Source: Muraenolepis orangiensis
Taxonomy: Eukaryota; Chordata; Actinopteri; Gadiformes; Muraenolepididae
Direction: 5' to 3'
DNA length: 64,000 bases
Assembly: GCA_027704905.1 (NCBI GenBank)
Contig: CM050999.1
Location: 3,939,016 to 4,003,015 of the forward strand
Part shown: piece by piece, positions 22,865-34,782 of the stretch
How positions within the stretch are numbered: the stretch's first letter is position 1
Layout of the letters: the number at the start of each line of letters is the position of its first letter
The notes under the pieces: model-generated
Told to the model about the DNA's origin: nothing
Databases searched by the model: none
Seen by the model: the letters and a program-made list of their open reading frames with translations, nothing else
Position numbers and translations under genes: made by a program

Positions 22865-23260
22865 CCCTTCCATAATTGAGAGTAAGTAAGCCGTTTGAAC
22901 ACAGAATTAAGAGGCCATGTCAGCATCTACCGCCTCATCACAGCCCAGTTATCTGGTAATAAAGGGGGGGCACAGATGAAGCCCATTTACATCTGTAAAT
23001 GCAGACCATTATCTTTTAATTAAAACATCATATTAGAGCCATCTTTTAATACTCGGAATGGGGGGGGATGAATCCATGATGGATGTGAGACCAAATTTGC
23101 CATGCAAATCTGAGATGCATAATTGACTTGGCAATGAAAAGGAGAAACGTGTAATGGATGAATATTGAATTGGCTCCCGATTATGTTCTGCTGTTGGAGC
23201 GGCAGGTAGGAGAAACCTTTTAAAAGTGTCTTGGTTGACCATCATGGCGCCCTCCATAGC
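22865..23260. promoter_or_regulatory. Possible conserved non-coding element
   Basis: Non-repetitive, AT-rich text with many homeodomain-like cores (cttttaattaaaac at about 23014, ataattga) and an octamer-like atgcaaat at about 23101. Such texture is typical of vertebrate developmental enhancers. This is inference from texture only. Confidence 0.2.
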
Positions 23261-23423
23261 ACAGAAAACAGCCCCCTCACACTTTGTAATGCATGGTTTT
23301 GCATGGTTTTTGAACTGTGTTTTGGCTGATGTATTGCAGTGATATACAATGTCTAGTCTATCTGTAGGCGTCCTTGAGCAAGATGACTGAGCTCTACCTG
23401 CTCATGACATGAATAACAATTCA

Positions 23424-23461
23424 TTGTAAGCCACTTTGCATGAAAACATCTGCTTAAATGA
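23424..23461 (+). mobile_element. Diverged L2-type 3' tail
   Basis: attgtaagccactttgcatg and ctgcttaaatg match the fish tail motif tgtaagtcgctttggataaa...tctgctaaatgac with several changes. Confidence 0.5.
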
Positions 23462-23738
23462 CTCATGACTAATCCTCTACATATAATAAAAAATACAAAA
23501 TACAAATATTGAATTGCTTTCTTTTCTTTGTTTGGATTCAACCCAGTCAGTTGACAATTCAGTTGATACAGGGCTCCTAAAATGATGTTGAATGCTAACA
23601 TTCTGTCTTCCCCCTGTCTGAACCCACCAGAACATTTATATTGGCGCTTGAGTGTATTCAGCCTGTGATATAGAAAATGCATGAACTTTGACTCCTGATT
23701 CCCACCCTATCCCTTACAGTGCAGATTATATCCATTAC

Positions 23739-24735
23739 ATTACATTACATTACATTACAGTCATTTAGCAGACGCTTTTATCCAAAGCGACTTGCAATAG
23801 TGTGTTTCAACAAAGTCAAAAGACAACAAGTCTCCAATAACTGAACCAGTGCTCAGGTAGAAGTACAATAATTCAGGCAAAAGTGTAAGGGAAAAGTACA
23901 ATAAGTTGGCAAACAATATACAACAATATCTAGAACAATATCTACCTATCTATAATATGTAATCTACTTAGATAATTTACTTAGCGCTACGAGGAAGGAT
24001 CCGGGAAGTGTGTCCTGAAGAGATGGGTTTTCAGCCTGCAGCGGAAGATGGGGAGTGACTCTGCAGTCGGGACCTCTGTGGGGAGTTTGTTCCACCAAAT
24101 TGGGGAACTGGATGCTACAGGGAGCCAGCATAGAGTCCAAACACCAGGCGAGCTGCAGCTTTCTGAATGAGCTCCAGGGGCCTGATGGCAAATGCCGGGG
24201 CGCCAGCAAGGAGAGAGTTGCAGTAGTCCAGCCGGGAGATGAAAAGAGCCTGGATGAGCACCTGCGCAGCCTTTCAGTGAGAAAAGGCCGAATCCTCCTG
24301 ATGTTGTAGAGGAGGAATCTGCAGGAGCGTGTCACCGATGCAATGTTTGCCGATGCCGGTGTCACCACAGCATCATCAATGGTGACAGCCAGGTCTCGGT
24401 GCGGACAGCCCTTTGCCGGGAAGAACACTATCTCAGTCTTGTCCATGTTGAGCTTTAGGTGGTGCATCGACATCCACTTTGAGATGTCTGCTAAGCATGC
24501 GGCAATGCGTGTTTCCACTTCCGTGTCCGAGGGGGGAAACGACAAGACCAGTTGGGTGTGGTCAGCATAGCAGTGGTAGGATAAGTCATGGGAGTGGATA
24601 ACAGGACCAAGGGACGTTGTGTAGAGGGAGAAGAGAAGAGGACCCAGGACCGATCCTTGTGGAACCCCAGAAGTCAGTCTGCGTGGTTCTGACACAGACC
24701 CTCCCAGTGCCACCTGGTAGGAGAAGTGGAGCGAC
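23739..24735 (-). mobile_element. 5'-truncated L2-like LINE with RT remnant
   Basis: The minus strand carries a reverse-transcriptase core: TSGVPQGSVLGPLLFSLY (about 24670-24617), then YHCYADHTQLVLSF, then WMSMHHLKLNMDKTEIVFF. The catalytic YADD box reads YADH because codon 24560-24558 is CAC where GAC is expected. A frameshift after about 24300 turns the C-terminal block into unrelated text, although the frame stays open to 23964. The 3' end at 23739 is the classic fish tail ctttggataaaagcgtctgc followed by five tgtaa repeats. The 5' end is missing. Inactive. Confidence 0.85.
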
Positions 24736-24767
24736 CCGTATGTGGAGAAGTGGAGCGACCCGTATCC
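24721..24767. repeat. 24-bp tandem duplication at the LINE 5' edge
   Basis: gagaagtggagcgacccgta occurs at 24721 and 24745. Duplications at the 5' junction are common for truncated LINE insertions. Confidence 0.85.
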
Positions 24768-25356
24768 TCTTTCACATCCAATCAATACTTCATAATTCAC
24801 CATACACTTGATCAGGAACCCAACAAAACATGTCTTACTCTGCTACCATGCTATTATTGGCTGAAACCAATGTCTTGGTTTTTAATTGTGAAAGCTTGGG
24901 CTCGTGCCTCGGCAAACGTGTGTTTATATAAGGCTTCAAAACAGAACTCTCATTGTGTAGAACTTGCACAAAATAAACAATGTCTTTCAATGTATTCAAT
25001 CCAAAGGTAAAGACTGCAGGCTGTTGTTTGTGTCTCCACTTCTCTACTTCTCGAGCATTTCATTGGCCTTAATCTATGGAGACGGTGAACCGATCCTCTT
25101 AATGGTTTGACTGTAAAATAAGTAAATCCCCTTTCGCAGCTCTGTGTGATCTGTGCTGTCTTGTCTGGGCATACACAGTGGATAAATAGATAGATAGATA
25201 GATTAGCAATATAACATGATATAAACATATAAATCAAACTGGCTTTTTCTAAATTACAAAGACTTGTGAGGCCCACATAGCAGATCTCAGATGACCGCCC
25301 ATCGGTATTAAGCTGTTTGGAGAGTCACATGGGGGGAGGACACTAGCTTGATTGGG
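24768..25356. other. Unassigned DNA
   Basis: Only a short (TAGA)n run near 25187-25203 was seen. Confidence 0.5.
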
Positions 25357-25445
25357 AAGAGGAGGAGGAGGAGAAGTTGCAGGAGGAGGAAAAAACGGAG
25401 AAGGGGGAGGAGGAGGAGTAGGAGGAGTAGGAGGAGAACTAGAAG
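25357..25445. repeat. Purine-rich (GGA)n-type tract
   Basis: gaggaggaggagaag and taggaggag units. Strong purine strand bias. Confidence 0.88.
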
Positions 25446-25742
25446 GTGGAGCTGTGGACTAAAACACCAATTGCCACTCAATTTTCTGATAAAGCTGCTT
25501 TCCATTTTAGCCACTCCCTTTACATTTTAAGCTGGCCCTCTCTTCAAACATGTCCTCTCCCCTTCCTTGATTTTCAATCAGCCCCAAGTGGAACAGCACC
25601 TGGGGAGCTTATCGCATTCCCCACATTTTGGAGAAATGTCTGGGATTTAACAGGGGCATCCCTCCATTTGGCTGAAAGCTCTCCTCTCTCCACCATCTCC
25701 CCCACCCCACCATCTCCTCCCCTATAGAATGGAGATGCACTG

Positions 25743-25767
25743 ACACACACACACACACACACACACT
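25743..25767. repeat. (AC)n microsatellite, short
   Basis: Twelve AC units. Confidence 0.9.
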
Positions 25768-26377
25768 AGCTGTCAGTAAACAGCACAGCGATAAGCACAA
25801 AGCCTGCAAAAAAGCACAAAAACAATTACAAAAATGGGTGTTTTTTTGCAATTCAATAATTCTTGGAAAATATTTTAATTTTCAAAGATAAAAATCCTGT
25901 TCTATTCAAGATCGTGTTGCTATCTTTACAAGAACAATGCTTATACTGTGGCAATGCTAAACTGTGATTTTATTTTGTGAATGTTGCAGATGAAGCTGTG
26001 GCTGCTTATCTTAACCTTCCAATACTGTGTGTGTGTCTGGGGGAAATCGATTTAGTGACAGGCTCTTCTCACTTAGGACATGACAGCTGACAGGTAGTGT
26101 TTGCTCAGAGCTCTCATGGGTATGAAGTATGATTGGTGTTGGCGAGAAAATGAGCTAGAAAGACCCATGGTTAGAAAAAAAATGAAGATGCATGGGATTT
26201 AAATACCCAGAATGATTACATACATACATGCATGTGACTAGAGGATTTAGAAATCTTTAAAAACAAATTTTGACCAAGTCATGTTTAGTGTATGTTATGG
26301 TTTTGTCATTTAGTCATTTTGGACTAACATATATTATAAAATTATATAATATATTATAATAACATAATTATATTATG
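25768..26377. other. Unassigned DNA
   Basis: No gene or repeat family was recognised. AT-rich at the right end. Confidence 0.5.
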
Positions 26378-26387
26378 TAAGTTATTA

Positions 26388-26438
<51 letters not shown>
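26378..26438. repeat. (ATT)n microsatellite
   Basis: About 20 att units. Confidence 0.95.
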
Positions 26439-27289
26439 GTCAATTATAAATGTATAAAAATATGAAAAAGATATATACAAATATTGACATTGACTTGTCA
26501 AGGAGGACCTCTTTGATGCTGATACAGAGATACAGCACAGGCTGTTTCTCTTTGTTCTCCTTATGACCTTGGAACACAACAGGGCTTGTTGGTTCAACCC
26601 GTGTATGGAGTATACTTGCAATGTTTTTCTAGTCACGGTCGTTTAAGAGAAATAGAGTCGCTGGCATTGTGTTTGCTTTTCATTGTTTGAGTCAAGACCA
26701 CGATAAACGCTATCGCAACCCTTTTTGCTATTAACTTATCAAACTAAATGATGAAAGCTGGTGGAGACATGGTCCAGAGTGGAGGGAGGACGTCCGGTTA
26801 GGGTTGTCACAGTGGGGAGAGAGTAGCGCTGGAGTCAGCGTAACTGTCAACTTCCAACAGAATGGCTGACAGTACTTTTATTCTCAGTGGAAAATGCAAT
26901 ATTTTAAGATAGTCTCGGCATAACAATGTGTTTTGATAACATTTCCTGGGAGAAATTTTCATTTTATTTTCATAACCTTCGTTCAGTGAACGTATATGAT
27001 GTTTACTTTGTTAGTGAATGCAGCGTTTCATATTGTTGTGCCTGTGGTTGCCATGGACGCTGCTATCGCTGAAAACATATTGGATGGAACTGTTTTATGT
27101 TTTTCAATGAAGACTTTGGTCCAGGGATGATGTTTTTCTTCTTCTTTGATGGACAGATTTGTCACCCTCCAGTAAGCCAACATGACAAATGAATACCGCT
27201 TTTAAGGTTATTAAACCGTAAAATGCAATCAATAAAGTAAAAAGCAGAAGAAAAAGAGTTTCAAACGCCTAGTCAAATGATGGGGGTCG
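26439..27289. other. Unassigned DNA
   Basis: No feature was recognised. Confidence 0.5.
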
Positions 27290-27570
27290 GGACAGGAAGT
27301 GATGCAATGAGTAGTTGACGTCTTGTTGACCCTGCTTCTCCTTTTTATGAAAGAGGGCCTCAAGGACGTATATAATATATATACATAAATATAATATATA
27401 AGATATATATACATATATATATATATCCATTTAGTGACTGTAGCCCTAGGAAGTGATGCAAACGGTCATTGTGAGGTCATCAGAAGAACCTTTTAGGAAC
27501 CTAAAATGATTTGGGAATATACTTGAGACCTGTGGTCTGTTTTATATGAAAGAGGGCCTCAAGGACAGAT
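27290..27570 (-). repeat. Two reverse-oriented units of an unnamed ~150-bp repeat family
   Basis: Each unit, read on the minus strand, starts with cttgaggccctctttcat (reverse of 27347-27366 and of 27546-27565). It ends with gcatcacttcct plus a g/t-rich extension (reverse of about 27295-27306 and 27450-27461). The second unit also carries the phrase cttctgatgacctcac (reverse of about 27475-27490). A short (AT)n lies between the units (27367-27426). Plus-oriented relatives occur at 28036-28370. Confidence 0.75.
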
Positions 27571-28035
27571 AATAAATGGAGAACTTGAACCACAAGCGGT
27601 TTTATTCCATTAACTCTAATGTTGGAGGTCATGCACCTTTTCATAACCTTTTGAGATGGCTAGAGATGCTAAAATTCATACACACGTCCACCGGGGTTCC
27701 AGGAATGACATATCCACAATTTGGGGAAAAAGTAAGCCCGAACAGCCTTTTATTTTGACAGAGCCACTTAGAAGTGTGGCCCACGAGACCTTGTGGTGTG
27801 AAAGGCTGTTTGGGAGATTACTGCCCTGAGACCTAACACCCTGGTCCCAGGGCTGACGAGGACCCCCACACCCAACCACCCATCCCCAGGTGCCCCCTGC
27901 TTGATTGGTCTAATGGCCAGGTTCCAATCCATTTCCTACACATTTAGATGAATTTATAGCAATGCCTTATATTTTAAATGTGTTTCAATTGAGTATTTTA
28001 TGATGCTTTGTAAGTCAGTTATTATTATAATATTT
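27571..28035. other. Spacer between the oppositely oriented repeat blocks
   Basis: No recognised feature. It separates the minus-oriented and plus-oriented copies. Confidence 0.5.
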
Positions 28036-28370
28036 TCATAAGGCCCTCTTTCGTATAAACTCTAGGTCTCTATCTCACTCCCAATTTAGGTTACAATTCA
28101 ACTTTGTGATTGCATCACTTCCTATGAGGCTCTGGGGATCAGAAGTCTCTCTCTTACTCCAAAGTCATTCTAGGCCCCCATCTATGGTGTGTTATCTTCT
28201 GATGACCTCTCAGTGAGGGTTTGTATCACTTCCTGTAGGGCTAGAGTCCTACAGGAAGTGTATATCCTTGAGGCTGTCTTTCATATAAAATAGACACCAG
28301 CTCCTCCCAAGTGACCTTGACCCCTAAGCCACTTGCTGATTACATCACTTCCTGTCGGGCTACCATCCCC
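28036..28370 (+). repeat. Three plus-oriented units of the same ~150-bp repeat family, with divergence
   Basis: ggccctctttcgtataaa (28041) leads to gattgcatcacttcctatgagg (about 28107). cttctgatgacctctcagtg (28196) leads to tatcacttcctgtagggct (28223). Then ccttgaggctgtctttcatat (28267) leads to gattacatcacttcctgtcg (28338). These anchors match the reverse complements of those at 27290-27570. Between 28231 and 28259 there is also a small palindrome, ttcctgtagggct...agtcctacaggaa. Confidence 0.75.
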
Positions 28371-30160
28371 ATGATGATCATTGAATAGGCTTTTGAACAT
28401 CTTTGTGTTTGCCTTTTACTTCATTGATTGCATGTGTGCTATACAATCCTTAAACTATGTATGCGTTTGTCATGATTATCTTGTTAAACAACATGGAAAT
28501 ATCAAATTCACCTTTAGAATCTATCTTTTAGACGAAGCAATGGCAAACTTCCGGGTTTCCCAATCGGCCGGCTGAAGGGTGACTGATGATTTCTTGGTAG
28601 AAATGTTTTCAAAACACATTTCAGTGCCGGGACTATCTTAAAAAGGTTCATTTTCCACTGAGAATGAAATGGATGGATGACAGTCATTTGGTTTTTGCAG
28701 ACACAAACCTAATAGTCACGTGAGGCGGATGCAGGGTCGCTAGTGTCATCATGGGGGCTGAGAAGGGAGCTGGACCAGCGCTCATTCAAACGGGACGCGT
28801 GGACAGACAGCCTGTTCTGTTAGGGTTGGAGGACAGGCTGCTTATTCCCTTATAGGTCAGGAAATATGAAAATGCACTGCAAATGCATGGACCCCTCTGC
28901 TATTCTAAATATCATTTATTCCAAACATAGGATATAAAGCATCTTCAAGAGCTAACTATCTAATTATCTAATATGACTTTGTGGTCAAATTGATGGTCAT
29001 TAATTCCATTCACTTACATAGCAATCGGACCTTGACTTCCTCTACATATACAAAGTAATATGTAATATGCACATGGGATTGCTAAATCGAAAGCAGAAAA
29101 CATGTAAATTCCAACGTCTTAATTAATGTAGCATTAAGATGTGGAAATTCACAGCAGACTGAAAGTCTCAGCCTTGAAGAATCTGAGCAGAGATGGACTA
29201 AATCCTCCCTTGCCAATATGCACTTGAAGAAGTCGCTAAATAAGTAAGTAAGTGGAACAGCCATTACTCGAAGCACTGATTTAAAGAGAGGGAGCGAGAG
29301 AATCTACAAATTTCAAAGTCAGAGATTAGATAAGTGTATGACAAGCCAAAGAAGAGGGGTGTGTGGCCTTGGTAATCCTCCCAGCCTGCCTGTCCCAAGC
29401 TGGACCAAAGTTTGAATTAATTAAAGAACATATAGCAGAGGCGGAGAAAAAACACATTACTACTAATCTCAAAAGCTGTCCTGAAAATGTGTCTTTTAAT
29501 TCCGGCTTCACGTTTAATGTGCGAGAGTCCAAACCGCTGGTGTTATTCTCTCGGCTGGTGCCTCTTCCTCTTTCTTTTTGTATTGATTTGTATCTATTTA
29601 TATATTTCTTTCTGTCCATCTTTTCATCTTTTCATCTCCCCCAGTCCCTCCTGTCTCCCCATCATGTCCTTCTCTCCCCTTCTGTTTTTTCCTCCCAATT
29701 CTCTGCCTCTTTGTCTTCCGTTCCAACTGTTGACGGTGTGGTCTATATTCACAGACCGTTTAATGAGCATTTTCCTGTTTTGGTTAAAAAATAAATAAAT
29801 AAGCTTCCCAGATGAATAATACATCTGATGGTGAGACATCCCTGGCAACATCAGACCGACGAGGTGCTTTTGTTTAACGGGAATCTATTTCTGACTAATT
29901 AGCGGGCTCCTGGCTGATCTTGAAAGTAATTTTGAAGGACGGTTTACTGCAGCTTGTTCGATTTGAGACAAAAAAAGAGAGGGAGAGTTGGAGACAGAGA
30001 CGAAGGGGAAAACATACATCCTCCCCAAATGTCAATCAACTCCTGTGTTGTTTTGCTGCAGGGTCTTGAGGAGAAGCCTCTCCCCCCGCGTGCTTCCAGA
30101 GAGTGGTATGGCGTCACACCCCAGCAGCGGAGCTTGAGAGTGGGCCAAAGCGAGCGCGAG
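28371..30160. other. Unassigned DNA with conserved-element-like stretches
   Basis: No coding exon was recognised. The stretches 29395-29530 and 29880-29960 are non-repetitive and contain homeobox-type cores (gaattaattaaag, ctaattagcgg), a texture that fits enhancers. No proof is available from one sequence. Confidence 0.3.
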
Positions 30161-30165
30161 ACCTT

Positions 30166-30491
30166 ATTGGCTCACTGGAACTCCTGAGGCACGAGCACCC
30201 TGCCAGTTGCTCCCATTGCACTCTCGGCGCTGTCAGCTTAATTGGCCAGCCTCCCATCGGCTTTATACCCCGTACCCCTTCCTAATTGGCTCCCTCGTAG
30301 CCTCCCGACCAATCCCATTGTCCGGGTGCACAGTGGGTCGCTATGGATGCGGCGATCGCTTGCTCATGAATTTTGGGACAAAGGGCTGATGGGCTGACTC
30401 AAAAGCACCCTTCCAAAACACGTCATTCTTTTGCCAACAACAACTACCATAATGCACTTTTTTAAAAACATTCCTGCCCTCCTAAGCCAAT
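30166..30491. promoter_or_regulatory. Cluster of CCAAT boxes
   Basis: Inverted CCAAT (attgg) lies at 30166, 30241 and 30285, and direct ccaat at 30309 and 30487. An A/T-rich ctttatac lies at 30261. Five CCAAT cores in 326 bp of mixed-composition DNA could bind NF-Y. No transcript start or open frame is visible. Confidence 0.3.
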
Positions 30492-30596
30492 TCCCTAGTG
30501 GCTTCGCGGGAGAAAGAAAAGCAATTTCTCCACCCTCTGCCGTTCCGCTATTTAATCCAGTACTCTGTGCCAGTGGGCTGCGTGGCTCTCACTGCC

Positions 30597-30720
<124 letters not shown>

Positions 30721-30788
30721 ATGTGAGTCCCTACGAGATGTTTACATAGGAGGATCACATAGGGCGCCACTGAATGCCAGTCAACCTG

Positions 30789-30915
<127 letters not shown>

Positions 30916-31002
30916 AAACAGACAAATAGACAAATACTGTCAAAAGAAAATGAGAGTAGGGTGCATCCCATGGTGGTTGGCAACAGTGCAGATTCATATG
31001 TT

Positions 31003-31992
31003 GCGGTGTAGTGTGGTGTAGTGTGTTGTGGTGTAGTGTGTTGTGGTGTGGTGTAGTGTGTTGTGGTGTGGTGTGTTGTAGTGTGGTGTGTTGTGGTGTA
31101 GTGTGTTGTGGTGTGGTGTGTTGTAGTGTGTTGTAGTGTGTTGTGGTGTGGTGTGTTGTGGTGTAGTGTGTTGTGGTGTGGTGTGTTGTGTTGTAGTGTA
31201 GTGTGTTGTGGTATCTTGTGGTGTGGTGTAGTGTGTTGTGGTGTGGTGTGTTGTGTTGTAGTGTGGTGTAGTGTGTTGTGGTATCTTGTGGTGTGTTGTA
31301 GTGTGTTGTGGCGTGGTGTGTTGTAGTGTAGTGTGTTGTGGTGTGGCGTGGTGTGTTGTAGTGTGGTGTGGTGTGTTGTGTTGTAGTGTAGTGTGGTGTA
31401 GTGTGTTGTGGTGTGGTGTGTTGTGTTGTAGTGTGGTGTAGTGTGTTGTGGTGTAGTGTGGTGTAGTGTGTTGTGGTGTGGTGTGGTGTGGTGTAGTGTG
31501 TTGTGGTGTAGTGTGTTGTGGTGTGGCGTGGTGTGTTGTAGTGTGTTGTGGTGTGGTGTGTTGTGTTGTAGTGTGTTGTAGTGTAGTGTGTTGTGGTGTG
31601 GCGTGTTGTGTTGTAGTGTGTTGTGGTGTAGTGTGTTGTGTTGTAGTGTGTTGTGTTGTAGTGTGTTGTAGTGTAGTGTGTTGTGGTGTGGCGTGTTGTG
31701 TTGTAGTGTGGTGTGTTGTAGTGTGTTGTGGTGTGGCGTGTTATGTTGTAGTGTGTTGTAGTGTAGTGTGTTGTGGTGTGGTGTGTTGTGTTGTAGTGTG
31801 TTGTGGTGTGGTGTGTTGTGTTGTAGTGTGTTGTGTTGTAGTGTGTTGTGGTGTGGTGTGTTGTGTTGTGGTGTGGTGTGTTGTGGTGTGGTGTGTTGTG
31901 GTGTGGCGTGTTGTGTTGTAGTGTGTTGTAGTGTAGTGTGTTGTGGTGTGGCGTGGTGTGGTGTAGTGTCTTGTGATATCTTGTGGTGCAGT
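31003..31992. repeat. 1-kb pentamer array (GTGTG / GTGTA / TTGTG)
   Basis: Nearly 200 pentamers of the forms gtgtg, gtgta, ttgtg and ttgta, with rare gcgtg. The plus strand is almost purely G and T. Combinations such as gtgtgttgtggtgtggcgtg recur, so larger blocks were also copied. The 5-bp period gives an open minus-strand frame of more than 500 codons made of His, Thr, Asn, Pro, Gln, Tyr and Leu, which extends artificially into neighbouring (GA)n and (GT)n. It is not a gene. Confidence 0.97.
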
Positions 31993-32276
31993 GCCCGGGA
32001 TGACGCCTGTCTGAGGTCGGGGTCACCGTCCTCTCCGCCGTAATGAGGCCCTGGTGGCCCCCCGTCCCTGTCCCCCGTCCCACGCCTGCCTCTTCTAATG
32101 AGCTTCTGAATACACCCCCCCCCCCCACCCCTGGCCTGCTCTGTCTCTTTCACAGTTCAATGTAACCCCTCAACCCCACCCCTACCGCCACCACCACCAC
32201 CAACCCAACCTCTGCCCGGCTTTATGTCACCCTGCCCCGCCTAATGAGATGGCATGAGAACCACACCCCCATATCG

Positions 32277-32280
<4 letters not shown>
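31993..32280. other. C-rich unassigned DNA
   Basis: Includes a C run at 32117-32127 and a ccaccaccaccaccaac stretch near 32189. No gene was recognised. Confidence 0.5.
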
Positions 32281-32850
<570 letters not shown>

Positions 32851-33704
32851 ATTATTCTTTTTTGTGCTCCCTGCAGCCATGGAAAGTTTGTATGTTTACT
32901 TTTATTTTTCTATATTTTTGACTGATTCAAAACCTGGGTTTGACCCGTTTGTTAGTGCCCTATACAGTTGGGTCGTTATGACCTCCTCTTCCTGTTACAA
33001 GCAACTGACCCTACAGGGTCCCTGGACACGCTTCCTGTGTGTTTGCAAGTTGGGTTCCTGTGTAAGAACGAGTTTGCGGATTGACAAACGCAAAAAAATG
33101 AACCCAAATTGTGTAGGCTGGAGTTTGGGCCAAGTTCAGTTTTCACCAGAAGCCAAAGCTCTTGTGTTAGGTGACCTGTACCTCAGGCGTCTCTCCACCC
33201 ACCTAACAGCTCCCACAGTCGGACCACTGCATGTGGAGACGGGGCTGGAGGTGACGTCAACATCTGTGTTTCTGTATGTGTTTCTGTATATGTGTTTTAG
33301 AGTGTATTCAATTTGTATGTTATGTTCATATAAAAAGAACAGAAAAGTATCTAAGTATATAAGAATCCATTTTGTTGTACGATATTTGACAGACAAAAAA
33401 AAAAGTCTAAAGTGAGATCAATATGAAAGTACCGATGAAGTAGTTCTCAACAACGTTTTAACAGGAACCCCACACAGAAACAATTGTCAAATGGCCTCAA
33501 CCTTGTGCCGCCGCTCCTGTCCTATCAGAACGGGCCCCGGCTCAACGGACAACTCTCAACTGTTCTAAATGGGCCCTTCAGAACCACTCCATGTTCTAAC
33601 AATGACTCAATGCAATGTACTCATTTCATTATTTACAGTCACTTTAACATTACATTTAAACTGACCTTGATTCATCCCATATTTAGTAGGCCTATTTATT
33701 CATT
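32851..33704. other. Unassigned DNA
   Basis: The frame 32864-33415 is open for 183 codons, but it has no recognisable domain and begins next to the CT array. I do not call it. Confidence 0.45.
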
Positions 33705-33764
33705 CATATATATATGTGTATATATATATATGTATATATATATATGTATATGTGTGTGTATGTG
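33705..33764. repeat. Mixed (AT)n/(GT)n microsatellite
   Basis: atatatatgtgtatatatat followed by tgtgtgtatgtg. Confidence 0.92.
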
Positions 33765-33848
33765 CATACTGTGTGTGTGGGGGTGTGATAGAAAGAGTGA
33801 ACCATTGAGTGAAAGATATAAATAGGTAGATTGATAGATAGAAAATAG

Positions 33849-33869
33849 AGAGAGAGAGAGAGAGAGAGA
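33849..33869. repeat. (GA)n, short
   Basis: About ten GA units. Confidence 0.88.
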
Positions 33870-34756
33870 AAAAAATTGCTTTATGATACTCCATCATCCA
33901 TAATGAATTACATTCAGTGTACAAATCTCCAGGCTTTTTAAAAGACCGTTAGGGCATGAGAAAGTATTGTGTTCCAACAGTAGCATCTGCCGGCGGGGGT
34001 CAGAAAATAACCATAAGGGCCCTGGTGCCGGAGCAGTGACGTCACACCGCCGTCTCTCGGACTCTCGCTGCCCACAGATTGCCTTTCCAAGGGACTGACC
34101 TCAGAGCAAATGTGACTTGTAAAAAAATATTGGCTGCAATGTATCAGGTTCTCACGCGGTTTTGTTCCCCCAAACGCCGACCACAGCGAGCTTATCAGCG
34201 ACGCAGGGGAATCAATCATGAGCTGACACCGTTGGGCCTGCTGGTTGTTTGTGAGGCGTATCTCCCCTCCGCCGTGATTGCCAAGCCACCTTTGAAACGC
34301 CAGTTGTGATGTTTTGTATTTCCCTCGGAGGGCTTATCATTTCATTTCTAACGGCGCCTTTGATTTTCTATTCCCCTCTCTGTTTTTATGCCTATATGTT
34401 CTTGTATTCTCTTGACCACTTCCCCTCTCCCCGTGAATCATTGATCTTGTCCTTGGTATTTTGGATGATATCAAACACAGCGGACCACAAAGCCAAAGGC
34501 TAACTCCACGGAAATGGAAAACGGGAAAGTGAATCTTGACATGAGCGCGGGAGAGGGGTTTTCCGTCGTATTTTACCTTCATTTCTTATAGACAGGACGA
34601 AGCAGGAGGCCCACGCCATGACAGACGGGATTCAGGTGTTTATCCATCTCTTCATGGGGAACGTGGCACACACACAATGTCCCATATTGGCACATTCAAG
34701 AACTATGAGCAACACTAAAGTTGTGTATCTGTTTACTGAGCCTTGGTCGACTTCAA
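33870..34756. other. Unassigned DNA
   Basis: No gene was recognised. Confidence 0.5.
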
Positions 34757-34782
34757 AGATGATGATGATGATGATGATGATG
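34757..34782. repeat. (GAT)n microsatellite
   Basis: Eight gat units. Confidence 0.93.

Noticed and set aside
32864..33415. 183-codon plus frame after the CT array
   Set aside because: No recognisable domain or splice context and a mixed composition typical of non-coding DNA.
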